The notes: generated by a model from the sequence alone, not told the origin. DNA of 39,701 nt from an uncultured Bacilli bacterium (GCA_934101185.1 CAKOQD010000008.1:1-39701); one strand, 5' to 3'. Shown: positions 7,598 through 16,772, counted from the first letter of the stretch. Numbers and translations are program-made.

Positions 7598-9505
7598 TTA
7601 GTTTAAATTTGAGATGACAGCACGTGATCCATAATAAGTTATTGTTTTTCCATTTTCTATATTAAAGTAAAATAAACCTGCTCCATCAACAGAACCAACT
7701 ATTCCACCGCGAGCAAACCATGAGCTTGCATCATAATCTGAACTTTTGCTTATAAATGAAGCCCAATCTTTATACCAGCTTCCTCTGTCATCAGTTGTTG
7801 GAGCCATTTCTTTGGTTGCATCTCCTAATTTTCCTCTTGTATATTCTGTGTTACTTGTTCCATAACTATATTTATCATAGTATCTCTTTTTAGGAGATGA
7901 ATATATTCCTGTAAATGATGTTCCATCCGATAGTACACCTGTTAGACCTGAATTGTAATTATTTCTTGTTTTATATCCAATTAGCATTTGTCCATTTATA
8001 TACACCATATTACCCATTACATATTCATTTGCTCCACCACTCATGTCATATATTCCATATACATTTCCTGTTGTTGAAGACATTTGTCCTAGAGATGTAT
8101 AGTATTCATTACATATATCGCCATTTTTTGTTAAGTCATCTGATTGCGGTCCACATCCTGTTATATATGTACTTGCACTATTTCTTGCAACTTCTTTATT
8201 TATTCCATATTTACTATGTGAAAGGTAAGTTACTGCTCCCCATTCCATATTCTTTATCATATGTGTTTCATCAGTTGTTTTAAATCCATATTGATTTCCA
8301 GTTTCTCTCATTTTATATATTCCATTAAAAAATGTACCTACTTGTGCTCCTCCCCATGATGTTACATTTGGCAATATTTTGGGTCTTATACTTTGCAAGT
8401 TACATCCCTCATCTATTGCATTATTCCAATCTGGTGTACATGTAGTATTGCTTGATACTTCAAACTTTCCTACCCATATTCCTGTTAGTTCTTCTCCAGA
8501 CTCTCTTACATTGTTATCATTCTTATCCCACCAGAATGCTGGGTGTGTATATGTACTTGTTCCTGCTTTTAAACTTCCATTTGTACTGTCTGTGCATGTT
8601 TCTGAAACACTACTAGCTCCGGTTACTGCATCAGTACATTTTATGGTTCCACTACTATTTGTGCCACTTTCAAACTTTATTTGTATTTCTTCTGGTGTAT
8701 TTGTATTTAAATATGTATATGTATATCTTGGTATCCAGACCCACATTGTATTTATATCACTCATTGGTATTTCAGTTCCTGCACTTGCATTTAAATAAGT
8801 ATTTCCATTTGTACTTGTAACAGTTACAGCATTTGCCCACATCTTATTATCATAATCATACCACTTATTAGAAGCATCTGAATTATTTTCATCTGCCTTT
8901 TTCCAAGTACTATTTGTTTCATCATAATATACAGGTATCATATTTGATGTTAATAATGGTGCATTTGCTCCGCTATTATCTATTGTACTCTCATTAGCGA
9001 TATAATAAAGTTTGGTTGTAGCATAACCATAATTAGTTTTTATGATTAATCTATATAGTTCTTGTTGGACATTCCTATCATTATAGTCTGGTAAATTTAA
9101 TATATAAGTTCTTAAATTATCTAACTTATTTGTATCGTTTTTTAACTCATTTTTTAAATCTTTTATGTTGTATTTAGTTAGTATTAATGTAGGATTTAGT
9201 TCATCTTTCAAACTATTACAGATATCTTTATTTTTAACATTTTCACATTCATTTATATCATTATCAATTAGTATTTTATAGTTATTACTACCTAGAACAT
9301 CTTGTTCTGCATATTCTTTAAATATCTTTCTAAAGTAATGTAGTTCATATTGACTTGATATATCATTATAGTTTTCTGCTTTTGCATATTCTCCAGATAG
9401 TGGCATGAAGTTACTATATAGTACTGTAAATATTACCATAAGTACTAATGTTACTGCTAGAATTTCCGCTAGGGCAAAACCTTTATTATTCTTTATTTTT
9501 TTCAT
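7598..9505 (-). CDS. Giant minor prepilin with lectin-like C-terminal domain (635 aa)
   Basis: The N-terminus NNKG|FALAEILAVTLVLMVIF is a prepilin cleavage site with Glu at +5 and a hydrophobic helix. Residues about 30-140 form a helical spacer, and the rest is a large secreted domain rich in Trp and Tyr. MWVWIPRYTY, GIWVGKFEVS, MKNMEWGAVTYLSHSKYGI, GGANEYVMGN and the end pattern W-F-A-R-GG...AG-F-F...G-R-A-V resemble the FGE-sulfatase/C-type-lectin fold used for display and binding. That fold is an inference. The first ~141 residues are encoded by a 425-bp segment nearly identical to the start of the next gene. The gene has an AAGAAGGTG ribosome site, 11 bases after the stop of its paralogue. 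It may be a tip adhesin. Confidence 0.8.
   Translation of the reverse strand: MKKIKNNKGFALAEILAVTLVLMVIFTVLYSNFMPLSGEYAKAENYNDISSQYELHYFRKIFKEYAEQDVLGSNNYKILIDNDINECENVKNKDICNSLKDELNPTLILTKYNIKDLKNELKNDTNKLDNLRTYILNLPDYNDRNVQQELYRLIIKTNYGYATTKLYYIANESTIDNSGANAPLLTSNMIPVYYDETNSTWKKADENNSDASNKWYDYDNKMWANAVTVTSTNGNTYLNASAGTEIPMSDINTMWVWIPRYTYTYLNTNTPEEIQIKFESGTNSSGTIKCTDAVTGASSVSETCTDSTNGSLKAGTSTYTHPAFWWDKNDNNVRESGEELTGIWVGKFEVSSNTTCTPDWNNAIDEGCNLQSIRPKILPNVTSWGGAQVGTFFNGIYKMRETGNQYGFKTTDETHMIKNMEWGAVTYLSHSKYGINKEVARNSASTYITGCGPQSDDLTKNGDICNEYYTSLGQMSSTTGNVYGIYDMSGGANEYVMGNMVYINGQMLIGYKTRNNYNSGLTGVLSDGTSFTGIYSSPKKRYYDKYSYGTSNTEYTRGKLGDATKEMAPTTDDRGSWYKDWASFISKSSDYDASSWFARGGIVGSVDGAGLFYFNIENGKTITYYGSRAVISNLN
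9081..9505. repeat. 425-bp direct repeat, copy 1 (prepilin 5' end)
   Basis: This segment matches 11687-12111 with a constant offset of 2606 bases. Reading both by eye I found one difference (T versus C, giving Asn versus Asp in the LDNLRTY/LDDLRTY stretch). It covers the start codon and the first ~141 codons of both giant prepilins and ends exactly at the ATG; upstream bases differ. Confidence 0.95.
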
Positions 9506-9516
9506 ATTACACCTTC

Positions 9517-12111
9517 TTAATCCGTTATTGTTAAAACTGAACGAGTTGCAAATAATCCTGATGTATTATATCCATCTCCAAGTAATGAATAAAAATTTCT
9601 ATGCATAAAAGCGCATGGAGTATATGTGTAAAAGTATGTTGTTTGTTTGTACCATGAATTTGTTCCATTTTTATCTCCATCTTCATCGTATACAATTGAC
9701 GGATTCATTTCATATATAGCATCACCCAATTTAAACCTATTGTAACTCTGATACATTTCTTCACTTTCAGTATAATAATAACTATAATTATCAATATATT
9801 TAGAAAGAGGTTTTGTTTTTTGACTCCAATTGCCTGGGCCATCATCGCTACACCAGTATTTTCCTTGCGTAATATTTGCCATAGTAAGTGTTGAAATACC
9901 ATTCATATCGTATACACCACCAATTCTTCTTGTTGTACTGGCAAGGACACCAACCCCAATTTTATTATTACTAGTACCATAGTTTGTATATCCATTATAT
10001 TGATTTTCTTCATTTGAACAGCAATTGTCACATGTTTGATCATTTCCTAAACCCATTCCTGTTTTATCACATGGATTTTTATTTATTATAGTGCTACCCG
10101 CTATGTAATCTTCAAATACTCTTCCATATTTACTTTGTGATAAATACAATGCTGCTCCCCATTCCATATTCTTCATCAGATGAATATCTAAATTGTTAGA
10201 ATCTCCAGTTAATTCCCCAGTATAATTAAATGAAGTTTTACTACTTTGTGGAAATCCATATCCATTTCCTGCTTGTTCCATTTGTCTTACATCTTTAAAT
10301 ACAATTGATATAGGTTTGTATCTTAATGGTGTGAGATTAGGTTTTATTAGTATTGTTGATGAATCAATGTAATATGGAAGATCTGCTCTTTTATTTGGCT
10401 TTGTTTTTGGTATAACTGCACTGTTTACAAATTTTCCTACCCATATTCCTTTTAACTCCTCATCTCCAAATGTAAATGCAGGATGAGTGTATGTACTTAT
10501 TCCTGGTCTTAACGAACCATTTATAGAATCTTTACATGTTTGTGATTGGTTAACTTCGTCTAGTATTGTATCTGTACATTCTATGGTTCCAGTAGACTCT
10601 TTATCATGTTCAAATTCTATTTTTATTTGTTGTGGGGTATTTGTTTTTAAATATGTATATTTATATCTTGGTATCCAGACCCACATTGTATTTATTCTAT
10701 CCATTGGTATTTCTTCACCAAGTTTTCTACTTAATATCTCATTTCCTGTATTCTTTATTGTATATTCTCTATATTCATCAAGCTTTGGCGCATAATTGGT
10801 AGAATATTCTCCACTTGATTCAGTTACAAAATACATTTTTTCACATTCACTTTGCATATTTGGACAAATATATACATTTGATATATTTCTGTAATTAGTA
10901 GTATTATAAGGTGAATTTAATACGTATTTTGCTTTGGTAGAATCAAATGTATATGTTGAACTATATAAATATGATGTAGTAAACTTATAATTCCCTTCAT
11001 TTTTAATGGAAAGATTTTTATAATTGTCCCCTATGGTTAAGTTGCTTATTGACATGCTAGGTGAACTGCTATCCCAACTATTTTTCATTGAAAAATATAA
11101 TTCTACTGTATATGTAGTGTTTTTAGTGAGCTGTTTAGTATATGAATCTGATTTTTGGCATTCACTTGATGCATAAGCTCTTTGACAGGAATCACTAATT
11201 TCTTTCGTACCATTAACTGTCAGATTAAATGTCCAATTAACATTAGGCAAGCTATAATCAAAATAAATTGAACTATTCTCATTGCCAGTAGTAAATGACA
11301 TAGTATATGTTGACGAAATATTACCATATTTAGTATCAGATCCAGCACTTAAATTTAAACCAGATGGTACAATATCTATACTATCTGTTTTATTATTACT
11401 TATAACTTCTTCATATGGTGCTATTGTAACGGCATTGGCCCAATTTCTATCATCATAGTCATACCATTTATATTCTTCTTTTTTGTTTTCTTTATCTGCT
11501 TTTCTCCACACTTTGTTTGTTGCATCATAATATACTGGTATCATATTATCAGTTAATAATGGTTCATTTGCTCCACTTTCATCTAGATTTTTTTCTATAA
11601 CAGTATAATCTAGTTGATATGTAGCATAACCATACTTAGTTTTCATAATGAGTCTATAGTTTTCTTTTGTTTGATTTTTAACGTTGTTATAGTCTGGTAA
11701 ATTTAATATATAAGTTCTTAAATCATCTAACTTATTTGTATCGTTTTTTAACTCATTTTTTAAATCTTTTATGTTGTATTTAGTTAGTATTAATGTAGGA
11801 TTTAGTTCATCTTTCAAACTATTACAGATATCTTTATTTTTAACATTTTCACATTCATTTATATCATTATCAATTAGTATTTTATAGTTATTACTACCTA
11901 GAACATCTTGTTCTGCATATTCTTTAAATATCTTTCTAAAGTAATGTAGTTCATATTGACTTGATATATCATTATAGTTTTCTGCTTTTGCATATTCTCC
12001 AGATAGTGGCATGAAGTTACTATATAGTACTGTAAATATTACCATAAGTACTAATGTTACTGCTAGAATTTCCGCTAGGGCAAAACCTTTATTATTCTTT
12101 ATTTTTTTCAT
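9517..12111 (-). CDS. Giant minor prepilin with lectin-like C-terminal domain (864 aa)
   Basis: This is the paralogue of the 635-residue prepilin, with the same leader (NNKG|FALAEILAVTL) and helical spacer, then a longer C-terminal region. A ~230-residue insert (about residues 215-450) rich in Thr/Ser/Asn beta-strand patterns precedes the shared core MWVWIPRYKYTYL, GIWVGKFVNS and MKNMEWGAALYLSQSKYG. A Cys cluster follows (CDKTG, DQTCDNCCSNEE). The C-terminus ends GLFATRSVLTITD, parallel to the other protein's end. ATG 12111 is chosen over the GTG at 12120 because AAGGGTG lies six bases before it. It is the first gene of the prepilin operon and divergent from the PilB-type ATPase gene. Confidence 0.8.
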   Translation of the reverse strand: MKKIKNNKGFALAEILAVTLVLMVIFTVLYSNFMPLSGEYAKAENYNDISSQYELHYFRKIFKEYAEQDVLGSNNYKILIDNDINECENVKNKDICNSLKDELNPTLILTKYNIKDLKNELKNDTNKLDDLRTYILNLPDYNNVKNQTKENYRLIMKTKYGYATYQLDYTVIEKNLDESGANEPLLTDNMIPVYYDATNKVWRKADKENKKEEYKWYDYDDRNWANAVTIAPYEEVISNNKTDSIDIVPSGLNLSAGSDTKYGNISSTYTMSFTTGNENSSIYFDYSLPNVNWTFNLTVNGTKEISDSCQRAYASSECQKSDSYTKQLTKNTTYTVELYFSMKNSWDSSSPSMSISNLTIGDNYKNLSIKNEGNYKFTTSYLYSSTYTFDSTKAKYVLNSPYNTTNYRNISNVYICPNMQSECEKMYFVTESSGEYSTNYAPKLDEYREYTIKNTGNEILSRKLGEEIPMDRINTMWVWIPRYKYTYLKTNTPQQIKIEFEHDKESTGTIECTDTILDEVNQSQTCKDSINGSLRPGISTYTHPAFTFGDEELKGIWVGKFVNSAVIPKTKPNKRADLPYYIDSSTILIKPNLTPLRYKPISIVFKDVRQMEQAGNGYGFPQSSKTSFNYTGELTGDSNNLDIHLMKNMEWGAALYLSQSKYGRVFEDYIAGSTIINKNPCDKTGMGLGNDQTCDNCCSNEENQYNGYTNYGTSNNKIGVGVLASTTRRIGGVYDMNGISTLTMANITQGKYWCSDDGPGNWSQKTKPLSKYIDNYSYYYTESEEMYQSYNRFKLGDAIYEMNPSIVYDEDGDKNGTNSWYKQTTYFYTYTPCAFMHRNFYSLLGDGYNTSGLFATRSVLTITD
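11687..12111. repeat. 425-bp direct repeat, copy 2 (prepilin 5' end)
   Basis: This is the partner of 9081-9505. The near identity contrasts with strongly diverged downstream halves of the two genes, which implies a recent duplication or gene conversion confined to the leader and spacer region. Confidence 0.95.
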
Positions 12112-12208
12112 TAAAATCACCCTTGATTATTAACTAAATCTATTATATAATATTTATATAATAATTTCTAGTGTAAATTAAAAGAATATGAGAATAAAGA
12201 GGGATTTT

Positions 12209-14005
12209 ATGAGAGAATTTGATTTTTTAAATACTCCGATTGTTGATATTGTTAATGAAATAATCATTGATTCTGTTAAGAGAAATGCGAGTGATATTCA
12301 TTTTGATCCAATGGAAAATTACTTAAAAATAAGGATAAGAATTGATGGTAGTTTGATTGATTATGCAATTATTGAGAATAAGTATAAAAGAAACTTAGTA
12401 ACAAGGGTTAAGTTGCTTGCGGGAATGAATATTACTGAATCTCGTTTACCACAAGATGGTGCGATTAAGACTACTCTTGAAGGAATGGATTTGGATATGC
12501 GTGTTTCTGCTCTTCCTACTTCTTTTGGTGAAAAGATTGTAATAAGAATTCTTGATTATTCAATGAGTTTGAAAGGTCTTGAGACTCTTGGTTTTACTGA
12601 TGAAAATTACAAACTTATTTTAAAGATGATTGCTAATCCAAATGGTATTATTTTAGTTACTGGTGCGACTGGTTCTGGTAAAAGTACTACTGTTTATTCT
12701 ATTTTACAAAGACTTAATCGTGAAGAAACTAATATAATTACTGTTGAAGACCCAGTAGAAATGAATATTGAAGGTATTAATCAAGTACAAGTTAATCCTG
12801 AAATAGGACTTGATTTTGCTAGTGTTCTTCGTTCTATATTAAGACAAGATCCGAATATAGTACTAATCGGGGAAATAAGGGATAGTGAGACTGCTAAAAT
12901 AGCGGTTCGTGCTTCAATTACTGGACACTTAGTATTATCTACTCTACATACTAATAACTCTTTGACTACTATCGAAAGACTTATTGATATGGATGTTGAA
13001 AGATATTTGCTTGCTAGTTCTTTAAAGGGAATTATTTCACAAACTCTTGCTAAGAGATTATGTAAAAAGTGTGCAAAAAAAAGGCCTACTACTGAGGCTG
13101 AAAAGAAAATATTTAAAAAATCACTTGGTCTTGATGTTAATGAAGTTTATGAACCTGGTAAATGTGAAGTGTGTCATAATGGTTATAAGGGAAGAATTGC
13201 TTTACAAGAAGTACTTCTTATTAATGAAGAAATAAGAGATGCAATTAATAAAAATGAAGATAGACATGCTCTTAGAAAGCTTATTTATCAAAAAGGTGTT
13301 AAGACTCTTCTTCAAGATGGACTTATAAAGGTTATGAATGGTGTTACTACTTTTGAGGAAGTATTTAAGTTAGTTGATTTAGATGATGATGTTGATGATG
13401 TGTTTAGTGCTAAGGCTAATGAGTTTAATGATATAGTAAATGATGCTCCGGAAAATATTGGTATTAATAATACTTATGATAAGTTAGATGATGAGGTTAT
13501 TAATAAGAGTATTGATGAGGCTGTAAAGACTAATAATGTTGTTAGTATACCTAGTGGTAATACCAATATTAATGTTTCACAAGATGTAGAACCTACTAAT
13601 GATAATGCTGTTAATAGTAATATTTTTAATACTTTAAGAGTTGATAGCATAGATACTAATCCTAAAACTGAAAATAATGTTGATACTAAAGTAGAATCTA
13701 ATGATAAAGTTGATGTTGTGCTTTCTGATAATTCTTTAAACACTAGTATTTTAAATAATGATACTTTTAAAGTAGATAGTTCTTTAGATAGTGTATCTTT
13801 TGATAATAATATTAATACTTCTGATATTAATAAAAATATAAACACTAACAGTGTTAATAATAATGATACTAGTAATAATATAAGTTATAATAATTCTAGT
13901 GTTAGTACTAATGATATAAGTAGTTCTTCAGAAAGTACAAAAAGATCATCTACTTATACAGATGAACTTATTAATTTAATTAATCAAGATAAAGACATTA
14001 ATTAG
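12209..14005 (+). CDS. pilB: PilB/GspE-family pilus assembly ATPase with long low-complexity tail
   Basis: This hexameric ATPase powers assembly of type IV pili or pseudopili. Domains: N2 domain (DSVKRNASDIHFDP, residues about 15-110); C-terminal ATPase with Walker A GATGSGKST (about 152-160); Asp box; Walker B NIVLIGEIRDSETA; His box TGHLVLSTLHTNN; and a zinc site of two CxxC pairs (CKKCAKK and CEVCHNG). It lacks a long N1 domain, as does ComGA. About 200 residues after EEVFKLVDLDDD are an Asn/Ser/Asp/Thr-rich tail not found in typical family members. ATG 12209 is chosen over 12188 because AAAGAGGG precedes it. It is divergent from the prepilin operon across ~100 bases containing TATATAAT-like elements. 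Confidence 0.93.
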   Translation: MREFDFLNTPIVDIVNEIIIDSVKRNASDIHFDPMENYLKIRIRIDGSLIDYAIIENKYKRNLVTRVKLLAGMNITESRLPQDGAIKTTLEGMDLDMRVSALPTSFGEKIVIRILDYSMSLKGLETLGFTDENYKLILKMIANPNGIILVTGATGSGKSTTVYSILQRLNREETNIITVEDPVEMNIEGINQVQVNPEIGLDFASVLRSILRQDPNIVLIGEIRDSETAKIAVRASITGHLVLSTLHTNNSLTTIERLIDMDVERYLLASSLKGIISQTLAKRLCKKCAKKRPTTEAEKKIFKKSLGLDVNEVYEPGKCEVCHNGYKGRIALQEVLLINEEIRDAINKNEDRHALRKLIYQKGVKTLLQDGLIKVMNGVTTFEEVFKLVDLDDDVDDVFSAKANEFNDIVNDAPENIGINNTYDKLDDEVINKSIDEAVKTNNVVSIPSGNTNINVSQDVEPTNDNAVNSNIFNTLRVDSIDTNPKTENNVDTKVESNDKVDVVLSDNSLNTSILNNDTFKVDSSLDSVSFDNNINTSDINKNINTNSVNNNDTSNNISYNNSSVSTNDISSSSESTKRSSTYTDELINLINQDKDIN

Positions 14006-14016
14006 GTGTCTTTTTT
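13991..14016 (+). terminator. Terminator overlapping the pilB stop
   Basis: AAAGACA (13991-13997) pairs with TGTCTTT (14007-14013) around a nine-base loop and runs into further T residues. The stop codon lies in the loop. The convergent spoVIF gene ends here too. Confidence 0.65.
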
Positions 14017-14260
14017 AATTTACAAATTTATCTAAATTATCAGGTACTTTATCATTCATAATTGTATTAATAATTTTGTCTTCTTTTTCTTTTGAAACTT
14101 CTTTTCCTGTTAGTGTACTTATTTCTTTTATAACATCTCTTAGTGCATCTTCGTTTTTCATGTTATTGTTTTGTAATTTTTCCGCTAATGAAAGAATTGT
14201 ATTCTTATCTACATTAGTCTTTTTTTCTACTTTTTTAAAGAAACTATCACTTAATTTCAA
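14015..14260 (-). CDS. spoVIF: Stage VI sporulation protein F-like
   Basis: This 81-residue protein matches the SpoVIF (YjcC) family along its length: FFKKVEKKTNVDKNTILSLA, LQNNNMKNEDALRDVIKEIS, GKEVSKEKEDKIINTIMNDKVP. In Bacillus SpoVIF is a late mother-cell protein that supports GerE-dependent coat assembly and is needed for resistant spores. It follows the HExxH gene after a hairpin and is convergent with pilB. The ribosome site is probably the GGGGG on the 3' arm of the hairpin at 14268-14298, an unusual overlap. Confidence 0.85.
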   Translation of the reverse strand: MKLSDSFFKKVEKKTNVDKNTILSLAEKLQNNNMKNEDALRDVIKEISTLTGKEVSKEKEDKIINTIMNDKVPDNLDKFVN

Positions 14261-14267
14261 AAATAAA

Positions 14268-14298
14268 ACCCCCTACTAATATAATTTATGTAGAGGGT
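14268..14298. terminator. Hairpin between the HExxH gene and spoVIF
   Basis: ACCC-C-CTAC (14268-14276) pairs with GTAG-A-GGGT (14290-14298) with one internal mismatch. T-runs on both sides allow termination in either direction. On the minus strand its second arm also contains the purine-rich stretch that precedes spoVIF. Confidence 0.6.
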
Positions 14299-14310
14299 AT
14301 TTTTTTGATA

Positions 14311-14820
14311 CTAATTCTTATATGTTTTAGCTAATGCTTTTGCATGTTTTAATTGTGTTTCTAGATTCGGGTATGCATACATTATTTCACCTTTTATTTT
14401 TGAACCAATTGTATATTCATCACTATTCATTTCATTTATCATTTCTTTTTGATCTTTTAAGTATTTTTTTATACTTATTTCTTCACTTTCTACAGCATAC
14501 ATTTCTTCATACATCATCGGTAATACTTCTTTTTCTAAACCTATATCTTCTTTTTTACCTAGACTATGATATATTATTAAGGCATGTACATATTCATGTA
14601 TATTTATCAAAAGTGTTTTTTCATCTATTATCTCTGGAACACATACTTTAAAATCTGTTATAATTTCATTTTCTACTTTGTAGAAACATCCAATAAAATC
14701 TCTTGCTTCTTCGTTATAATAATCTATATTAGTAGTTTTATTACTTATTGCTATAAAACTTTTATTTTCATACAAGTTATGTCTTGTTATGAAATCAATG
14801 AACTTATCAAAGTATGTCAT
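14311..14820 (-). CDS. Small HExxH protein, putative metallopeptidase
   Basis: About 169 residues from the ATG at 14820. The motif LLINIHEYVHALIIYHSLGK is a HExxH zinc-binding helix, and the following acidic segment (EKEVLPMMYEEMYAVESEE) could supply a third ligand. It has no signal peptide or membrane segment. The frame stays open upstream to a TTG at 14865, but no ribosome site supports that start. The ATG overlaps the der stop by 14 bases, suggesting coupling with der. Family not recognised. Confidence 0.55.
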   Translation of the reverse strand: MTYFDKFIDFITRHNLYENKSFIAISNKTTNIDYYNEEARDFIGCFYKVENEIITDFKVCVPEIIDEKTLLINIHEYVHALIIYHSLGKKEDIGLEKEVLPMMYEEMYAVESEEISIKKYLKDQKEMINEMNSDEYTIGSKIKGEIMYAYPNLETQLKHAKALAKTYKN

Positions 14821-16117
14821 TTTTATTTTTAAATTGGATTTGTATTGGTGTTCCTTCAAAGTCAAAGTTTTCTCTTATTTTATTTTCTATGTAGCGTTCG
14901 TATGAGAAATGTACCAGTCCTTTATCATTTACATTGAATGTAAATTTAGGTGGTTTAGTTCCTGTTTGATAAACATAATATATTTTTAGTCTTTTTCCTT
15001 TGTATGATGGTGCTGGGTTTAGTTGATATGCTTCTTGAATGATGTTGTTTAAAGTACTTGTTTTTATTTCTTTTATTATGTTTTGTTTTACTTTTTTTAC
15101 TTCAGGCATTAGAGTATGTATTCTTTTTTTAGTTAGTGCAGATAAGAATACTATTGGTGCATATGGAATGAATTTGAATTCTTCACGTAGTTCTTTGGTA
15201 AAGTTTTTTATGTCTTTATCTTTTTCTTCTACTGTGTCCCATTTATTTACAACGATTATTATTCCTTTTCCTTTTTCTATTGCATATCCTGCGATGTGTT
15301 TATCGTGTTCAATGATTCCTTCTTCTCTATTTATAACAAGTAGACAAATATCAGCACGATCTATTGCACGCATACTTCTAAGAAGACTATATTTTTCTAT
15401 TGCTTCGAATACTTTTCCTTTTTTTCTCATTCCTGCGGTGTCTATTAAGATGTAGTCTTCTTTATCATATTTAAAGTCTATATCTATTGCATCTCTTGTT
15501 GTTCCTGCGACATTACTTACTATTACTCTTTCTTCATTTAATAAAGCATTTACTAAACTACTTTTTCCAACGTTTGGTCTTCCTATAACACAGATTTTAG
15601 TAATGTCTGTTTCTTCTTTTTCTTTTTGTTTAAAGTCTATTACTATTTCATCTAAAAGATCGGCAATTCCTTTGTTGTGTTCACCACTTATTTCTATGTA
15701 TTTATCAAAACCAAGTTCATAGAAGTCATATAGATGGTTTTCTGCTTGTTTATTGTCTACTTTATTTATAGCAACGATTACTTCTTTTCCTGATTTTCTA
15801 AGTAAGTCTCTTACTTCAAGATCATTTGCAGTTAATCCTTCTTTAGCGTCTACTACAAATATTATTTTTTCTGCTTCGATTACTCCGATTTCTACTTGAA
15901 CTTTTATTTCATCATTGAATAGTTCTTTTGAAACATCTATTCCTCCGGTGTCTATTAGGTTGAAATTATATCCACAATAGTTTACTTCTCCATAGATTCT
16001 GTCTCTTGTGACTCCTGGTGTGTCTTCGATTATTGATATTTTTTTACCTACTAATTTATTAAATAGTGTGGACTTACCAACGTTTGGTCTTCCTACTATA
16101 CATACTGTTGGTATCAT
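14807..16117 (-). CDS. der: Ribosome biogenesis GTPase Der (EngA)
   Basis: Der is the tandem-GTPase factor for 50S subunit assembly. The 436 residues contain two G domains. The first has GRPNVGKSTLFNKL, DTPGVTRDR, DTGGI and NKVD; the second has GRPNVGKSSLVNALL, AGTTRDA, DTAGMRKK and NKWD. A C-terminal KH-like domain follows (SYKGKRLKIYYVYQTGTKPPKFTFNVND). Length is normal. It starts at ATG 16117 with AAGGGG upstream. Both nucleotide sites look intact. Confidence 0.98.
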   Translation of the reverse strand: MIPTVCIVGRPNVGKSTLFNKLVGKKISIIEDTPGVTRDRIYGEVNYCGYNFNLIDTGGIDVSKELFNDEIKVQVEIGVIEAEKIIFVVDAKEGLTANDLEVRDLLRKSGKEVIVAINKVDNKQAENHLYDFYELGFDKYIEISGEHNKGIADLLDEIVIDFKQKEKEETDITKICVIGRPNVGKSSLVNALLNEERVIVSNVAGTTRDAIDIDFKYDKEDYILIDTAGMRKKGKVFEAIEKYSLLRSMRAIDRADICLLVINREEGIIEHDKHIAGYAIEKGKGIIIVVNKWDTVEEKDKDIKNFTKELREEFKFIPYAPIVFLSALTKKRIHTLMPEVKKVKQNIIKEIKTSTLNNIIQEAYQLNPAPSYKGKRLKIYYVYQTGTKPPKFTFNVNDKGLVHFSYERYIENKIRENFDFEGTPIQIQFKNKNDIL

Positions 16118-16192
16118 TGTATCACCCCTTTGACTGGTTAAGATTATACCAAAAAATTAAGAAAAAATCTAGTTTATATTGGTTTTTTGTGA

Positions 16193-16723
16193 TTATTTTG
16201 AGAAAATATTCATTATTTTAGCGGTTTTATATACTATTTGGTTGTTTTTTGTTACAGCATATGTCTTTCCTATTGCTTTTCCTCCGATTGTTAAAGCAGA
16301 TATTGTACTTGTTATTAAGACTGTTGTAATTATTGGATTTATGTTTAGCATATTAGATAGTTTTATAGCTATTGAAAGACCACAGCTACCACTTACTACT
16401 CCACATATATCTCCGATTACATCATTACAGAATGATGATACTTTTTCTTTATTTTTTATAAAGTTGATTGCAGTTTTTGAACCCATTACTTTTTGTGATG
16501 CCATGCTGTGAAATGATTTATCATCACTTGTTGATACTGCTACTCCGATTATATCAAAGATTATTCCTAGTAGTATGAATATTAGTACTAAAATAATGCT
16601 TATTATGATGAATACGTTAGGTATTATAAGTTCTGATATTAAAGATAGCAATAATGATATAGTAAAAGCAATTGATGTTATTATTAGTATCCACTTTTTA
16701 TCTACTTTTTGTTTTTGTTTCAT
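16193..16723 (-). CDS. oapA: OLE-associated membrane protein (OapA-like)
   Basis: This 176-residue integral membrane protein has about four hydrophobic segments, two N-terminal (residues 11-33 and 36-62) and two in the last third. The conserved-looking core GIIFDIIGVAVSTSDDKSFHSMAS, then VSSFCNDVIGDICGVVSGSCG, fits what I recall of OapA, the 21-kDa protein that anchors OLE RNA to the membrane and is distantly related to CorC/DUF21 metal-ion transporters. Position supports this: it follows directly 3' of a large structured RNA on the same strand, as in other OLE loci. It has a good AAAGGAAGAG ribosome site. Recognition rests on motif memory and context, not an alignment. Confidence 0.8.
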   Translation of the reverse strand: MKQKQKVDKKWILIITSIAFTISLLLSLISELIIPNVFIIISIILVLIFILLGIIFDIIGVAVSTSDDKSFHSMASQKVMGSKTAINFIKNKEKVSSFCNDVIGDICGVVSGSCGLSIAIKLSNMLNINPIITTVLITSTISALTIGGKAIGKTYAVTKNNQIVYKTAKIMNIFSK

Positions 16724-16745
16724 TTAATCTCTTCCTTTTTTATTA

Positions 16746-16754
16746 ATTATAACA
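16746..16754 (-). promoter_or_regulatory. Possible own promoter of oapA (extended -10)
   Basis: On the minus strand TGTTATAAT, an extended -10 box, lies about 25 bases before the oapA start and after the OLE terminator. The -35 region falls in the T-run and is poor. It could let oapA be expressed independently of the RNA. Confidence 0.4.
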
Positions 16755-16772
16755 AATAAATTGGTTTAAAAA

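Noticed and set aside
7915..8798. Plus-strand open frames opposite the 635-residue prepilin gene
   Set aside because: They are antisense to a clear prepilin gene, have no ribosome sites and show composition expected from the complementary strand.
13474..13845. Minus-strand Ser/Leu/Thr-rich open frame opposite the pilB tail
   Set aside because: It is the mirror of the low-complexity Asn/Asp/Ser coding tail and lacks a start context.
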